From: Amycolatopsis sp. FBCC-B4732 | Lineage (GTDB): Bacteria > Actinomycetota > Actinomycetes > Mycobacteriales > Pseudonocardiaceae | Assembly (NCBI RefSeq): GCF_023008405.1 | Contig: NZ_CP095376.1 | Span: 3,744,001 to 3,808,000, forward strand | DNA: 64,000 bases | Direction of reading: 5' to 3' | Shown: positions 50,416 to 59,101 of the stretch, piece by piece | How positions within the stretch are numbered: the first letter of the stretch is position 1 | How the letters are laid out: each line of letters opens with the position of its first letter | The notes under the pieces: model-generated | What the model was told of the DNA's origin: nothing | Database searches by the model: none | What the model saw: only the letters and a program-made list of their open reading frames with translations | Program-made: the position numbers and the translations under genes

Positions 50416-51515
50416 CGCGCCGCCCCCGGCTTCCTCCTCGACATTCTTGCAGTATGCAGCGTCGCGCCCGGCGGGGCCACCTCCCCGCGCAGGGCCGCCT
50501 CGACCTCGGCACCGGTGAGGCGTCGCGGGCCGACGTAGTAGAGCACCGAGCCCGGCGCCAGCTCCGCGTCCCAGGCCGGGTTGACCGCCAGGTCGGTGCC
50601 GGTGCGCACGGCCAGCACCGTCGCCCCGTACGTGCGCCCGAGCGCGAGGCGGCAGTGTTCGGCGGGGAGCCGGCCGAGGGACTCCGGCAGCGTGACCGAG
50701 AACGTGTCGGCGCCCCCGGCCGTCATCAGCTCGGCGTAGACCTCGGTGATGCCGGGGGACGTCAGCTCCTCGGTCACCATCCGCGGGGTGTGCCACTGGA
50801 CGCAGCGGATCCGCGGGTCGACGTAGCGGACCAGCTCGGCGCGGTCGAGGTCCCGCAGCGTCACGACGACGTGCGCCGACGGCGTGGCGTGGTCCACCGT
50901 GACCGCGACCGCGAGCGCCGCGTTGTCGTCGGCCACGTCGACCAGGACCGCGGCGGCGCGGGCCACGCCCGCCCTGGCCAGCACGTCGGCCGCGGTCGGG
51001 TCGCCGCGGACGAACTGCACCGGCCGGTCCGGCATCGGGTGGACGCCGACCTCCTCCCCCGCGCAGAGCACCAGCGCGGGCACCCCGTCGGCCAGCAGCT
51101 GGGCCACGATCCGCTCGGTCCGCCCGGCGGCGTACCCGATCAGCACCGTGTGGCCGCTCGCGCGCACCGCCTCCGTCCCCTGCATCCGCCGTCCCTTCGC
51201 CTGTTCCAGTACCGACGCGAGCTTGGTGAACACCGTCGTCAGGGTCGCGATCCCGCCCACGATCACGTAGCCGCCGACGACGTGCCCGGCGACGGTTTCG
51301 GGCGAGAAGTCGCCGTACCCGACCGTGGTCGCGGTGACGACGAAGTACCACCAGTAGGTGCCGGGCCGGACCAGCTCGCTGCCCGCCGGCTCGGCCAGCG
51401 CCATCAGCGGCCAGCTGGTCGCGAACACGACGAGCACCACGGCGGCCGGCAGCAGCCAGCCCCGGCCGGGGTGCAGCACCCAGCGCGCGAACAGCCGCGA
51501 AAGGAAGAACGCCAC
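50412..51515 (-). CDS. two-helix potassium channel with RCK (TrkA-N/TrkA-C) domains
   Basis: 367 residues. Two membrane helices flank the pore with selectivity filter TVGYGDF (near 64-70), followed by an RCK Rossmann domain (HTVLIGYAAGRTERIVAQLL, VDVADDNAALAVAVTV) and a TrkA-C-like end (LGRTYGATVLAVRTGTDLAV). MthK-like ligand-gated K+ channel architecture. It forms an operon with the small membrane protein downstream. Confidence 0.92.
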   Translation of the reverse strand: MAFFLSRLFARWVLHPGRGWLLPAAVVLVVFATSWPLMALAEPAGSELVRPGTYWWYFVVTATTVGYGDFSPETVAGHVVGGYVIVGGIATLTTVFTKLASVLEQAKGRRMQGTEAVRASGHTVLIGYAAGRTERIVAQLLADGVPALVLCAGEEVGVHPMPDRPVQFVRGDPTAADVLARAGVARAAAVLVDVADDNAALAVAVTVDHATPSAHVVVTLRDLDRAELVRYVDPRIRCVQWHTPRMVTEELTSPGITEVYAELMTAGGADTFSVTLPESLGRLPAEHCRLALGRTYGATVLAVRTGTDLAVNPAWDAELAPGSVLYYVGPRRLTGAEVEAALRGEVAPPGATLHTARMSRRKPGAAR

Positions 51516-51701
51516 CGGCCCTCCTCACTCAGCGCGACCGCGGTCCCGACACCCGATCACACGGTGCGACCAGGCACAACGGTCTTTACCCGACCGTGAC
51601 GGCGGACAGAAACGGACAGAATCCCGCTGTTCCCGGGGAAAACCCGACGTTCCGTGGTGGACTGGCTCCGGGTCGGCGACCGATGCGAAGGGGTTACGCG
51701 C

Positions 51702-53726
51702 ATGGCAAACGACGTCCGGCGGCGGTTCGGCGCGGCGGTCCTGGTGGTGGCGACGGCGAGCGGGGTGCTCACCGGCCCCGCGTCCGCGACTCCCCCGGCC
51801 CGCCCGTCCCTCGAGTTCGCGAACCCGAGCAGCCAAGCGTTGTACGGCACCGCCTACGACGCGGCGCTCGACAACCTGATGCGCACCAACACGATCGGCT
51901 ACGACCCGAAGTACGACAAGAGCGGCCTGCTCGACCCGGCCGTAGGCTTCGTCCGCGCGGGCGGCGGGTACGCCCAGCCGTGGACGCGCGACGCGTCGGT
52001 CAACAGCTGGAACGCGACGAGCCTCCTCGACCCCGCGCTCGCGCGGAACACCCTGTGGGCGGTGGTCGACAAGGACGCCGGCGGCGCCCTGCGCGTGCAG
52101 CAGGACGACCAGCAGTGGGACCAGGTCGTCTGGGCGACCGCCGCGTGGCACCACTTCCTCGTCACCGGCGACCGCGGGTTCCTCGAAAACGCCTACGCCA
52201 CCACGAAGAACACGCTGGGCATCCGCGAAACCGCGACCACGGCCGGGTTCAACCGCACCTACGGGCTGTTCACCGGCGCGTCGTTCTTCAACGACGGCAT
52301 CGCCGGCTACCCCGCGCCGCCCGCCGACGCCACCGAATCGGTGAGCACCGGCAGCATGCCGTGGCCCGGCGTCGCGAGCGGGATGTTCTTGAGCACCAAC
52401 GAGGTCTACTACGCGGCCTACGTCAACGCCGCGAACATGGCCGGGCAGCTGGGCCGCCCCGCCGCGGAAGCCGCCGCGTACCGCACCAAGGCCACCGCGC
52501 TGAAGAACGCGATCAACCGGAACTTCTGGAACCCGAAGACCGGCCTCTACGACTACCAGCTCCTCGCCGACGGCACCCGCGGCGCGTACCAGGAGGGCAC
52601 CGGGCTGGCGTTCGCGCTGATCTTCGGCGTCGCGAACCCCGCGCAGGCGCGCTCGATCGTCGCCAACGCCCGCGAAATGGCGTGGGGCATGCCCGACACC
52701 TACCCGAACTGGGCGCGCTACTCCGACACGCAGCCGGGCCGGCACAACGCCATCGTCTGGCCGCTCGTCCAGGGCCTGTGGGCGAAAGCGCTCGCCGGGC
52801 AGGGCGACCAGAACGGCTTCGCCGCCGAGACCACGCGCCTGGCGAAGCTGGCCGGCGGCAACAGCGGCTTCTGGGAGATCTACCACGGCGGCACCGGGGT
52901 CGTCGACGGCGGCTACCAGCGGCTCGGCGACACCGTGAAGTTCCACTGGGGTTCCGAACCCGACCAGACCTGGTCGGCGACCGCGTTCCTCGACATGGTC
53001 CACAGTGGACTGTTCGGGCTGCGCTTCACCGCCGGCGGCCTGGCCTTCGCCCCGACCCTGCCCAGCGGCTGGGGTGACGTCACCCTGCGGCACCTGCGCT
53101 ACCGCGCCGCGGACCTCACCGTCACCCTGCGCGGCGCCGGGACCGCGATCCGCTCGGTCACCCTCGACGGCAGGCCCGCCTCCGCCGAACTCCCGGCCAC
53201 GCTCAGCGGCGCGCACACCGTCGAGATCACGGTGACCGGCGCACCCGCGGGCGATCGCGACGGCGACGGCGTCCCCGACGCCCAGGACCGCTGCGCCGAC
53301 ACCGCCGGAACCGTCGCGGGCTGCCCGGATCCGGCGCACCTGGAGGCCGAAGACGCGCACAACACCGGCGGGGTCAAGACGAACGTGAACCACACCGGCT
53401 ACTCCGGGCGCGCGTTCGTCGACGGGCTCTGGGCCGAGGGCGCGGCGTCGGCGTTCACGGTCCACCGCGCCGGCGCCGCACCCGCGACCGGCACGCTCAC
53501 CGTCCGCTACGCCAACGCCAACGGCGACGCCCGCACCGTGACGCTGTCGGTGGACGGCCGCCCGCTGCGGCAGCTGAGCTTCCCGAAGGTCTCCGACAGC
53601 TGGGACGACTGGGGCACGGCGACCTTCGCCGACATCCCGGTCACCGGCCCGGACCCCGCGCTCACCCTGTCCTACGCGGCCGGCGACACCGCCCGGATCA
53701 ACCTCGACTGGCTCGGGTACCGCTGA
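51702..53726 (+). CDS. secreted MGH1-type (GH63-like) glycosidase with Ca-binding repeat and CBM35-like domain
   Basis: 674-residue exported enzyme. The signal peptide is followed by an (alpha/alpha)6 barrel of about 430 residues (GGGYAQPWTRDASVNSWNAT, WDQVVWATAAWHHFLVTGDR, AINRNFWNPKTGLYDYQLLA, WEIYHGGTGVVDGGYQRLGD) typical of the MGH1/GH63-like clan. A thrombospondin-3-like Ca loop (DRDGDGVPDAQDRC) and a CBM35/6-like beta-sandwich follow (HLEAEDAHNTGGVKTNVNHT, ending RINLDWLGYR). It likely trims an alpha-glucoside or mannosylglycerate-type substrate. GAAGGGG precedes ATG 51702. Its 3' end overlaps the FkbM gene by 29 nt. Confidence 0.82.
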   Translation: MANDVRRRFGAAVLVVATASGVLTGPASATPPARPSLEFANPSSQALYGTAYDAALDNLMRTNTIGYDPKYDKSGLLDPAVGFVRAGGGYAQPWTRDASVNSWNATSLLDPALARNTLWAVVDKDAGGALRVQQDDQQWDQVVWATAAWHHFLVTGDRGFLENAYATTKNTLGIRETATTAGFNRTYGLFTGASFFNDGIAGYPAPPADATESVSTGSMPWPGVASGMFLSTNEVYYAAYVNAANMAGQLGRPAAEAAAYRTKATALKNAINRNFWNPKTGLYDYQLLADGTRGAYQEGTGLAFALIFGVANPAQARSIVANAREMAWGMPDTYPNWARYSDTQPGRHNAIVWPLVQGLWAKALAGQGDQNGFAAETTRLAKLAGGNSGFWEIYHGGTGVVDGGYQRLGDTVKFHWGSEPDQTWSATAFLDMVHSGLFGLRFTAGGLAFAPTLPSGWGDVTLRHLRYRAADLTVTLRGAGTAIRSVTLDGRPASAELPATLSGAHTVEITVTGAPAGDRDGDGVPDAQDRCADTAGTVAGCPDPAHLEAEDAHNTGGVKTNVNHTGYSGRAFVDGLWAEGAASAFTVHRAGAAPATGTLTVRYANANGDARTVTLSVDGRPLRQLSFPKVSDSWDDWGTATFADIPVTGPDPALTLSYAAGDTARINLDWLGYR

Positions 53727-54516
53727 CCGCGAACACCATCCCGATGTCGGCGGCCTCCTGCACGGGGTCCTGCACCGCCTGCACGGTGAACCCGCGCGAG
53801 GTGAAGACGTCGCGGACGGTCTCGCGGTGCTCGCGCCAGCCTTCGACCTCGACGACCGCCTGCCGCACCAGCGGCCAGTGCCGGTCTTCGAGGCCGCGCA
53901 GGACGTCGAGCTCGGCACCTTCGACGTCGACCTTGAGCAGGTCGACGCACTCGATGCCGTGCTCGTCGAGCACCGCCGAGAGCGGCCGGACCCGGACACG
54001 ATGGGTTTCGAGCTCCCGCATGACACGCAGCTTGCGGCCGACGACACCGCGCAGGACGGGGGCGGGGATGCGGCGCAGCCCGCCGCCGAGCCCGCCCCGC
54101 CGGATCATTTCGACGACGCTGGCGGTGACCCGGCGGCGCTCGACCTCGATGTTGCCCGCGTCGCGCAGCGACGACGAAAAGATGGTGGCGGCCGGGAAGT
54201 AGCTGAAGTCGAGCTCGGCTTCGACGGCGGCGAGACCGTAGGGCAACGCGGTCAGCCGGTCCGCGAAGAACTCGCGGGCGTTGCGCTCCAGGGTCGCGAA
54301 CAGCGGCGGGAGCGGTTCGAAGGCGAAGATCCGCGCGTCCCCGCCGAGGCGTTCGAAGACGGCGGCGGAAAAGACGCCGACGTTGGCGCCGACGTCGAGC
54401 ACGGTCGCGCCGGGGGAAAGGCCGATGCCGTTGGCGAAGTAGGCGCCCACCTCCTCGCGCAGGAAGGCCACCTCCCACGCGTTGATGCTGTGGAGGTCGA
54501 TCGCGTCCATGGGCAC
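53698..54516 (-). CDS. FkbM family methyltransferase
   Basis: 272 residues with class I SAM-binding motifs: motif I VLDVGANVGVFSAAVF, ARIFAFEPLPPLFATLERNA, post-motif VDLLKVDVEGAELDVLRGLE (the FkbM hallmark). It methylates a hydroxyl of a glycan, lipid or secondary metabolite; no biosynthetic partners are nearby. It is convergent with the secreted glycosidase with a 29-nt overlap. Confidence 0.92.
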   Translation of the reverse strand: MPMDAIDLHSINAWEVAFLREEVGAYFANGIGLSPGATVLDVGANVGVFSAAVFERLGGDARIFAFEPLPPLFATLERNAREFFADRLTALPYGLAAVEAELDFSYFPAATIFSSSLRDAGNIEVERRRVTASVVEMIRRGGLGGGLRRIPAPVLRGVVGRKLRVMRELETHRVRVRPLSAVLDEHGIECVDLLKVDVEGAELDVLRGLEDRHWPLVRQAVVEVEGWREHRETVRDVFTSRGFTVQAVQDPVQEAADIGMVFAVSGTRASRG

Positions 54517-54612
54517 GGCGAAGGAATATCAGCATCGGCCGCGGCGGTCCACCCCCGGAAGGCGCTTTCCGGGGTCCGCATGGACGGCCGGGGATCCGGG
54601 TAACCGCCGATC

Positions 54613-54771
54613 ATGACCGAAGCCGAGCACCAGCCCATCAGCCCCGACGTCCCGCGCCCGCCGGGCACCCCGGACGTCGACCTCGACATCGAAATCCCCC
54701 CGGCCGAGCGCGAGAAGCCGGAAGGCCAGGACGTCGACGAGGACGCGGGCGAGGTCGAACCGCCCTCGTGA
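54613..54771 (+). CDS. small acidic Pro-rich protein
   Basis: 52 residues: TEAEHQPISPDVPRPPGTPD, then DVDLDIEIPPAEREKPEG and QDVDEDAGEVEPPS. Strongly acidic, no Cys, no hydrophobic helix, likely disordered. ATG 54613; the stop is one base before the converging helicase stop. Codon bias is coding-like. Function unknown. Confidence 0.6.
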   Translation: MTEAEHQPISPDVPRPPGTPDVDLDIEIPPAEREKPEGQDVDEDAGEVEPPS

Positions 54772-54772
54772 G

Positions 54773-57700
54773 CTAGCCGGCCGGCCAGGGGCGGGCCGCG
54801 GTCAGCAGGCCGATCATGCCCGCGACCAGGCGCAGCTGCTCCACGGTCCGGATGTCGGCCTCGACCAGGCGCGGCGAGCAGACCAGGATCGCGAGAGCCT
54901 GCGCCCGCGAGAGGGCGACGTTGAGCCGGTTGCGGGACAACAGGAAGTCGAGCCCGCGGGGCAGGTCGACCGCCGACGACGACGTCATCGTCGTGATCAC
55001 CACCGGCGCTTCCTGCCCCTGGAACCGGTCGACCGTGCCCACCCGCACCCCGGGGAACCCGGCTTCCTCCAGCGCACGGGTCACTGTGCGCGCCTGCAGG
55101 TTGTAAGGCGCGACCACGACGATATCGGCGTCGCCGAGGGGCCGGGTCGTGCCGTGGTCGGTCCACGCGCGGCCGTGCAGGTCCGCGACGATCGCGGTGA
55201 CGACCGTGGCTTCCTCGACCGACCGGGTCGTGTTGCCGGTGTGGTCGGTCTCGGCCACGTACAACCCCGCCTCGACGCCTTCGAGCGACCGGTCGGCCGC
55301 CGTCGGGTGGGCGTGCAGGCGGCCCGCGTAGGACAGGTCCGACACCGGCGCGCACACGGCCGGGTGCATCCGCCGCGTCTCGTCGAGGAAGTAGCCCAGC
55401 TCGGGCGGCATGATGTCGGCCTCGCCGATGAGGTGGCCCAGCGCCGAGGCCTCCGCGCCCGCCGGGTGCGTGCCCTGCACGACCTGCGGCAGCTGCTGCG
55501 GATCGCCCAGCAGCAGGACGTTCCTGGCGCACACGGACACCGCGAGCGCGTCGGCGAGGGCGAACTGGCCCGCCTCGTCGATGATCAGGTAGTCGAACGG
55601 CTCTTCGCGGATCGCGGCGTTGGCGAAGGTCCACGCCGTCCCGCCGACCAGGTGGCCGGTGTCGTGCTCCTCGCGCCACTTGACCAGCGCCGGGTTGCTC
55701 TTCGGCTGGTCCCACGGCGCCGCCGGGTCCGGCGTCCGCTTCGCGCGCTTGGCGCACGGCAGGTCCGGCGCGCTCTTCTTCGCCGCGCTCAGCACGTTTT
55801 CCACGGCCTTGTGGCTGTTCGAGGTGACCGCGACGGTCCGGCCGGCCCGCACGAGCCGCGCGATCAGCCGGCCGGCGAGGTAGGTCTTGCCCGCACCCGG
55901 CGGCCCCTGGACGGCGAGCGTCGAGCCGTCCAGCTCTTCGGCGGCCTCGATCACCGTGGCGACCAGGTCGTCCCCCGGCGCGGGCAGCGCCTCGCCGAAG
56001 CGCAGGCGGGGCGGGGTCCGGCGAAGCAGGTCGATCCCGGGGTGCCGCGGCAGCGCCGGGAGCGCGTCGACGGTCAGGCGGGCCAGCTCGGCGACGGCTT
56101 CGTCCTTGGGCGAGGGCCGCACCGGGCTGCCGGGCAGGACCGCGGTCGGCCGGTCGTTCGTGGTGGCGTCCGGCGGGCTGCTCTCCTCCACGGTCAGCTC
56201 GACCGCCGACGCCGCGACGACCTTCGCGTCGCGGGCGATGTCGCCGTAGCGCAGCCGCACCTCGTCGCCGGGCGCGAACGGGTGCGGCCGGTCGGGGTCG
56301 CACGCGAGCTGCAGCGTCCGCTTCGCCGTGCGCACCCGCCCGGCCGGGGGCACCCACTCCCCCGCTTCCAGCGCCACCGGGACGGCGCAGGCGGTGTCGA
56401 CTTCGAGGTCGCCGAGCGGCGCGGCCAGCTGGCGGAAGTACTCCCACCAGGCCGGGTTGGTCTCGCGGCGGTGGTAGCCGACCGACGCCGCCAGCAGCGC
56501 GCGGGCGCGGTCGTCCGCGGTGAAGCCGGCGGGGTCGTCCGGCAGCCCGTCGAGCAGCGGGTCGACCAGCGCCGCCAGCGCCGCGGCCCGTTCGGCACGC
56601 CGCTCGGCGGCGACGTCTTCCTCGGCCGCGCGCAGCAGGGCGTCCTCGGCGGACTCCTCGGCCGGTTCGGGCGTGTCGATCCCGGCTTCGGCGCGGACGC
56701 GGTGCAGGAAACCGAACAGCCGCAGGGCGGAGACGCAGTCGTCCTCGGTGTCCTCGGCGATCCGGCGCAGCACCTCTTCCGCGCGCTCCGGCTCGCCGGA
56801 CCGGTCGAACGCCAGGTACTCCTCGTACTCGTCGACGTCGGACACGGCGGTCTTGCCGCGGGCGCCGGGCTGGTAGAGCGGCTCGAGGTGGCGGATCGAG
56901 TACGACCGCTGCGACACGCGCAGCGCCTTGCGCACGACGGCGTGCAGGTCCACGACCGCGCCGCTGCGCAGCAGGTGGTCGACGGTCTCCTCGCGGGTGC
57001 CGTGCACGGCCGCGAGCCGCTTGATCGCGGTCACCTCGTAGGGCGCGTAGTGGTAGACGTGCGAACCGGGGTGCTCGGCGACGCGCGCGGCGGCGAAGTC
57101 GACGAAGTCCTCGAAGGCCTGCTTCTCCTGGGCCCGGCTGTGCGCCCAGAACGCCGTGAACTGCCGCTCGTCCGCCTCGGTGACCGCGCCGAAGAGATAC
57201 TCCAGCCCCTCGCCGGCGAGGGCGTGCGGGTCACCGGCGAGGTCGGCGAAGACGTCGCCGGGCGCGGGTGCCGGCAGGGCGGCCAGCGCGTCGGGGTCGA
57301 CGACCTCGTAGGCGATCTCGCCGGTGGTGTCCTGCCGGACCTGGAGCGCGGCCTGGGCACGCAGGGCCTCGAACGCCGTCACGGACAGGTCCCGCGGCCG
57401 GTCGCCCGGCCCGGCGGCGGCGAGCGCGTCGATCGAGCCCAGGCCCGCGGCGGTCAGCTTGCGCCGCTGGTCACCGCGCATCCCGGCGACGAGCGAGAGG
57501 TCCCGGTCGGCCTCCCGGGCCGACGAGCAGTGCCGGGCGAACGCGCAGCCGGCGCAGGCCGGGCGTTCGTCGGCCCACACGGGGACGGGCACCCGCGGGG
57601 CGCGATCGCGCAGGCGGGCCCGCAGCCGGGCGACGAGGGGCCGGAAGTCTTCGACGCGCAGCGTGCGGGTGGTGCCGTCGCTCAGCCCGAGGTGCAGGAG

Positions 57701-58075
57701 CGGCCCGGCGGCCTCGCCGAGGGCGTCGGCACAGGCGGTGAGCCGCACGACGGCGCCAGGCGTCGGGTGCCGGACCGGCTGGGCGTCGAAGACCTCGTAG
57801 CGGCCTTCGGCGTTCTTGACGAGAGCGTCGACCTGGCCCGTGAAGTCGCCGTCCCGGAGGACGGCCCGGGGAATCTCGGGCGCCCCGGCCCGGATGGCCG
57901 CTTCGGTCGCTTCGGCTTCCGCGGCCTCAGGACGCCGGCCGGGCACCGCGGTGTCGGCGGGGCGCGGCGCACCCGGCAGCCCGGCGGCCCAGGCCTGATG
58001 GAGGAGGCTGCGGTGCTCACATTCGAGCAGGTCGGCAAGATCGGCTGGGGTGACCATCGCGGGGAAGTCTGACAC
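54773..58075 (-). CDS. TM0106-type RecB-like nuclease fused to SF1 helicase
   Basis: 1100 residues. The N-terminal RecB-like nuclease module has Cys in LLECEH (near 19) and a triple-Cys cluster ACAGCAFARHC (near 175), the spacing of an Fe-S-stabilised Cas4/AddB-like nuclease. A helical and RNase H-like middle follows (VYHYAPYEVTAIKRLAAVHG). The C-terminal UvrD/DNA2-like helicase has Walker A VQGPPGAGKTYLAGRL (near 725), Walker B DYLIIDEAGQFALADAL, and motifs IV-VI (GTVDRFQGQEAPVVITTMTS, LLSRNRLNVALSRAQALAIL). Likely processes branched or broken DNA. GTG 58075 or ATG 58057. The upstream region is the repeat tract. Confidence 0.88.
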   Translation of the reverse strand: MSDFPAMVTPADLADLLECEHRSLLHQAWAAGLPGAPRPADTAVPGRRPEAAEAEATEAAIRAGAPEIPRAVLRDGDFTGQVDALVKNAEGRYEVFDAQPVRHPTPGAVVRLTACADALGEAAGPLLHLGLSDGTTRTLRVEDFRPLVARLRARLRDRAPRVPVPVWADERPACAGCAFARHCSSAREADRDLSLVAGMRGDQRRKLTAAGLGSIDALAAAGPGDRPRDLSVTAFEALRAQAALQVRQDTTGEIAYEVVDPDALAALPAPAPGDVFADLAGDPHALAGEGLEYLFGAVTEADERQFTAFWAHSRAQEKQAFEDFVDFAAARVAEHPGSHVYHYAPYEVTAIKRLAAVHGTREETVDHLLRSGAVVDLHAVVRKALRVSQRSYSIRHLEPLYQPGARGKTAVSDVDEYEEYLAFDRSGEPERAEEVLRRIAEDTEDDCVSALRLFGFLHRVRAEAGIDTPEPAEESAEDALLRAAEEDVAAERRAERAAALAALVDPLLDGLPDDPAGFTADDRARALLAASVGYHRRETNPAWWEYFRQLAAPLGDLEVDTACAVPVALEAGEWVPPAGRVRTAKRTLQLACDPDRPHPFAPGDEVRLRYGDIARDAKVVAASAVELTVEESSPPDATTNDRPTAVLPGSPVRPSPKDEAVAELARLTVDALPALPRHPGIDLLRRTPPRLRFGEALPAPGDDLVATVIEAAEELDGSTLAVQGPPGAGKTYLAGRLIARLVRAGRTVAVTSNSHKAVENVLSAAKKSAPDLPCAKRAKRTPDPAAPWDQPKSNPALVKWREEHDTGHLVGGTAWTFANAAIREEPFDYLIIDEAGQFALADALAVSVCARNVLLLGDPQQLPQVVQGTHPAGAEASALGHLIGEADIMPPELGYFLDETRRMHPAVCAPVSDLSYAGRLHAHPTAADRSLEGVEAGLYVAETDHTGNTTRSVEEATVVTAIVADLHGRAWTDHGTTRPLGDADIVVVAPYNLQARTVTRALEEAGFPGVRVGTVDRFQGQEAPVVITTMTSSSAVDLPRGLDFLLSRNRLNVALSRAQALAILVCSPRLVEADIRTVEQLRLVAGMIGLLTAARPWPAG

Positions 58076-58144
58076 GACGGCCGAGTGAGGCTGCTCGACA
58101 CGCCCCGCGGCCGGTCTTGAATGAGTCGTTCAGGACCTCGGAAG

Positions 58145-58800
58145 ACCTCAATGTGGGTCGGCGGGGGCTGGTCAACGGGGTGGCTCGGCGGCGCAGGGCG
58201 ACGACCCGGGTCAGCGACCCAGATCGGCAGCGCGGGCCGCCAGCGACGCCGGCCAACGGGCTGAGCCAGCGGGGCGGCATCAGCCGGGCCAGCGACCCAG
58301 GTAGGCGGAGTAGGTCGGCAGGGCGGGTCAACGGGGTAACTCGGCGGCGCAGGGCGCGACCCGGGCGAGCCGGCGGGGCGACCTCAGCCTGGGCCAGCGA
58401 CCCAGATCGGCAGCGCGGGCCGCCAGCGACGCCGGGCTGACGGGCCGAGCCAGCGGGGCAGGCATCAGCCCGGGCCAGCCACCAGGTCAGCAACGCGAGC
58501 AGCCAACGCCGCCGAGCCAGCGGGGCAAGCATCGACCCGGGCCAGCCACCAGGTCAGCAACGCGAGCAGCCAACGCCGCCGAGCCAACGAGGCGGGCATC
58601 AACCCAGTTCAGCGACCCAGGTCGGCAGCGCGGGTCTGCCGCAAGGGCCGGCGACCCGACCCGGGCGGGTGCGGGTCAGTGGCCCAGGCAGCAGCGCGGG
58701 TCGGCTAGCTGGGTCAGCAACGCGGGTCGCGCAGGTCAATGCCCCAGGCCGGCGACCCGACCCAGCCACCCAGGTCAGCGGCCCGGGTCGCCCAGCAGGC
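58145..58800. repeat. degenerate GC-rich repeat tract
   Basis: About 650 bp without a gene, built from repeated modules. Two adjacent 67-bp units (58471-58537 and 58538-58604) agree at 62 of 67 positions. The word GAGCCAGCGGGGC, or a near copy, recurs at 58263, 58447, 58514 and 58581. A block starting GTCAACGGGGT recurs at 58171 and 58327. GGGTC and GACCC words form many short hairpins (for example GGGTC-AGC-GACCC at 58208-58220 and the palindrome GACCCGGGTC at 58203-58212). No frame shows coding bias. The tract runs into the stop codon of the gene at 58775. Confidence 0.75.
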
Positions 58801-59044
58801 GGTCCAGCTCCGCTGCCGCCTCCTCGTAGCCGGCGTCGCTCACCCGCTGCAGCTCCAGCAGGTCGCCCGCGGCCACCGCGCGGCGGGTGAGGAGGCGGCC
58901 GGCGTGGGTGCTGCCTTCGTCGAGCAGCTCGCTCAGCGCCGCGATGTCGTCGCGCGCGTCGGCCAGGTCGGCCAGGCGGTCGAGGGCGCGCTCGTTGCCC
59001 TCGTCGGCCAGGGCGCGCAGGGTGGCCGGATCCACGTTCGTCAT
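58775..59044 (-). CDS. small helical-repeat protein
   Basis: 89 residues, all helical: TNVDPATLRALADEGNERAL, DRLADLADARDDIAALSELL, DEGSTHAGRLLTRRAVAAGD, LLELQRVSDAGYEEAAAELD. Ala/Leu spacing resembles Sel1/TPR-like helices. ATG 59044. It is divergent from the MerR gene, with a MerR-type promoter dyad pointing this way, so it is probably the MerR target. Its stop lies in the last copy of the repeat tract. Confidence 0.7.
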   Translation of the reverse strand: MTNVDPATLRALADEGNERALDRLADLADARDDIAALSELLDEGSTHAGRLLTRRAVAAGDLLELQRVSDAGYEEAAAELDRLLGDPGR

Positions 59045-59059
59045 GGCGGTCAGTCTGCA

Positions 59060-59083
59060 ACCCTGCCCCTGGGGCGGGGTCAA
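59060..59083. promoter_or_regulatory. MerR-type operator/promoter
   Basis: Dyad ACCCTGCCCC / GGGGCGGGGT (59060-59069, 59071-59080; 9 of 10 positions pair). On the minus strand TTGACC (59078-59083) followed by an 18-19 bp spacer to TGCAGA fits the elongated spacers of MerR-activated promoters. Confidence 0.55.
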
Positions 59084-59101
59084 GCGCGGCATGATGGTCG
59101 G

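Noticed and set aside
46966..50538. 1190-codon plus-strand open frame
   Set aside because: Out-of-frame shadow of the APC permease and DinB-like genes.
55154..58072. 972-codon plus-strand open frame
   Set aside because: Antisense shadow of the nuclease-helicase gene.
58117..58440. 107-codon frame in the repeat tract
   Set aside because: It is made of the repeated words themselves, has no codon bias and no homologous motif.
58145..58800. possible CRISPR array
   Set aside because: Units are tandem and degenerate with no regular 30-40 bp spacer structure, and there are no cas genes. The Cas4-like cysteines in the neighbour belong to a TM0106-type nuclease-helicase.
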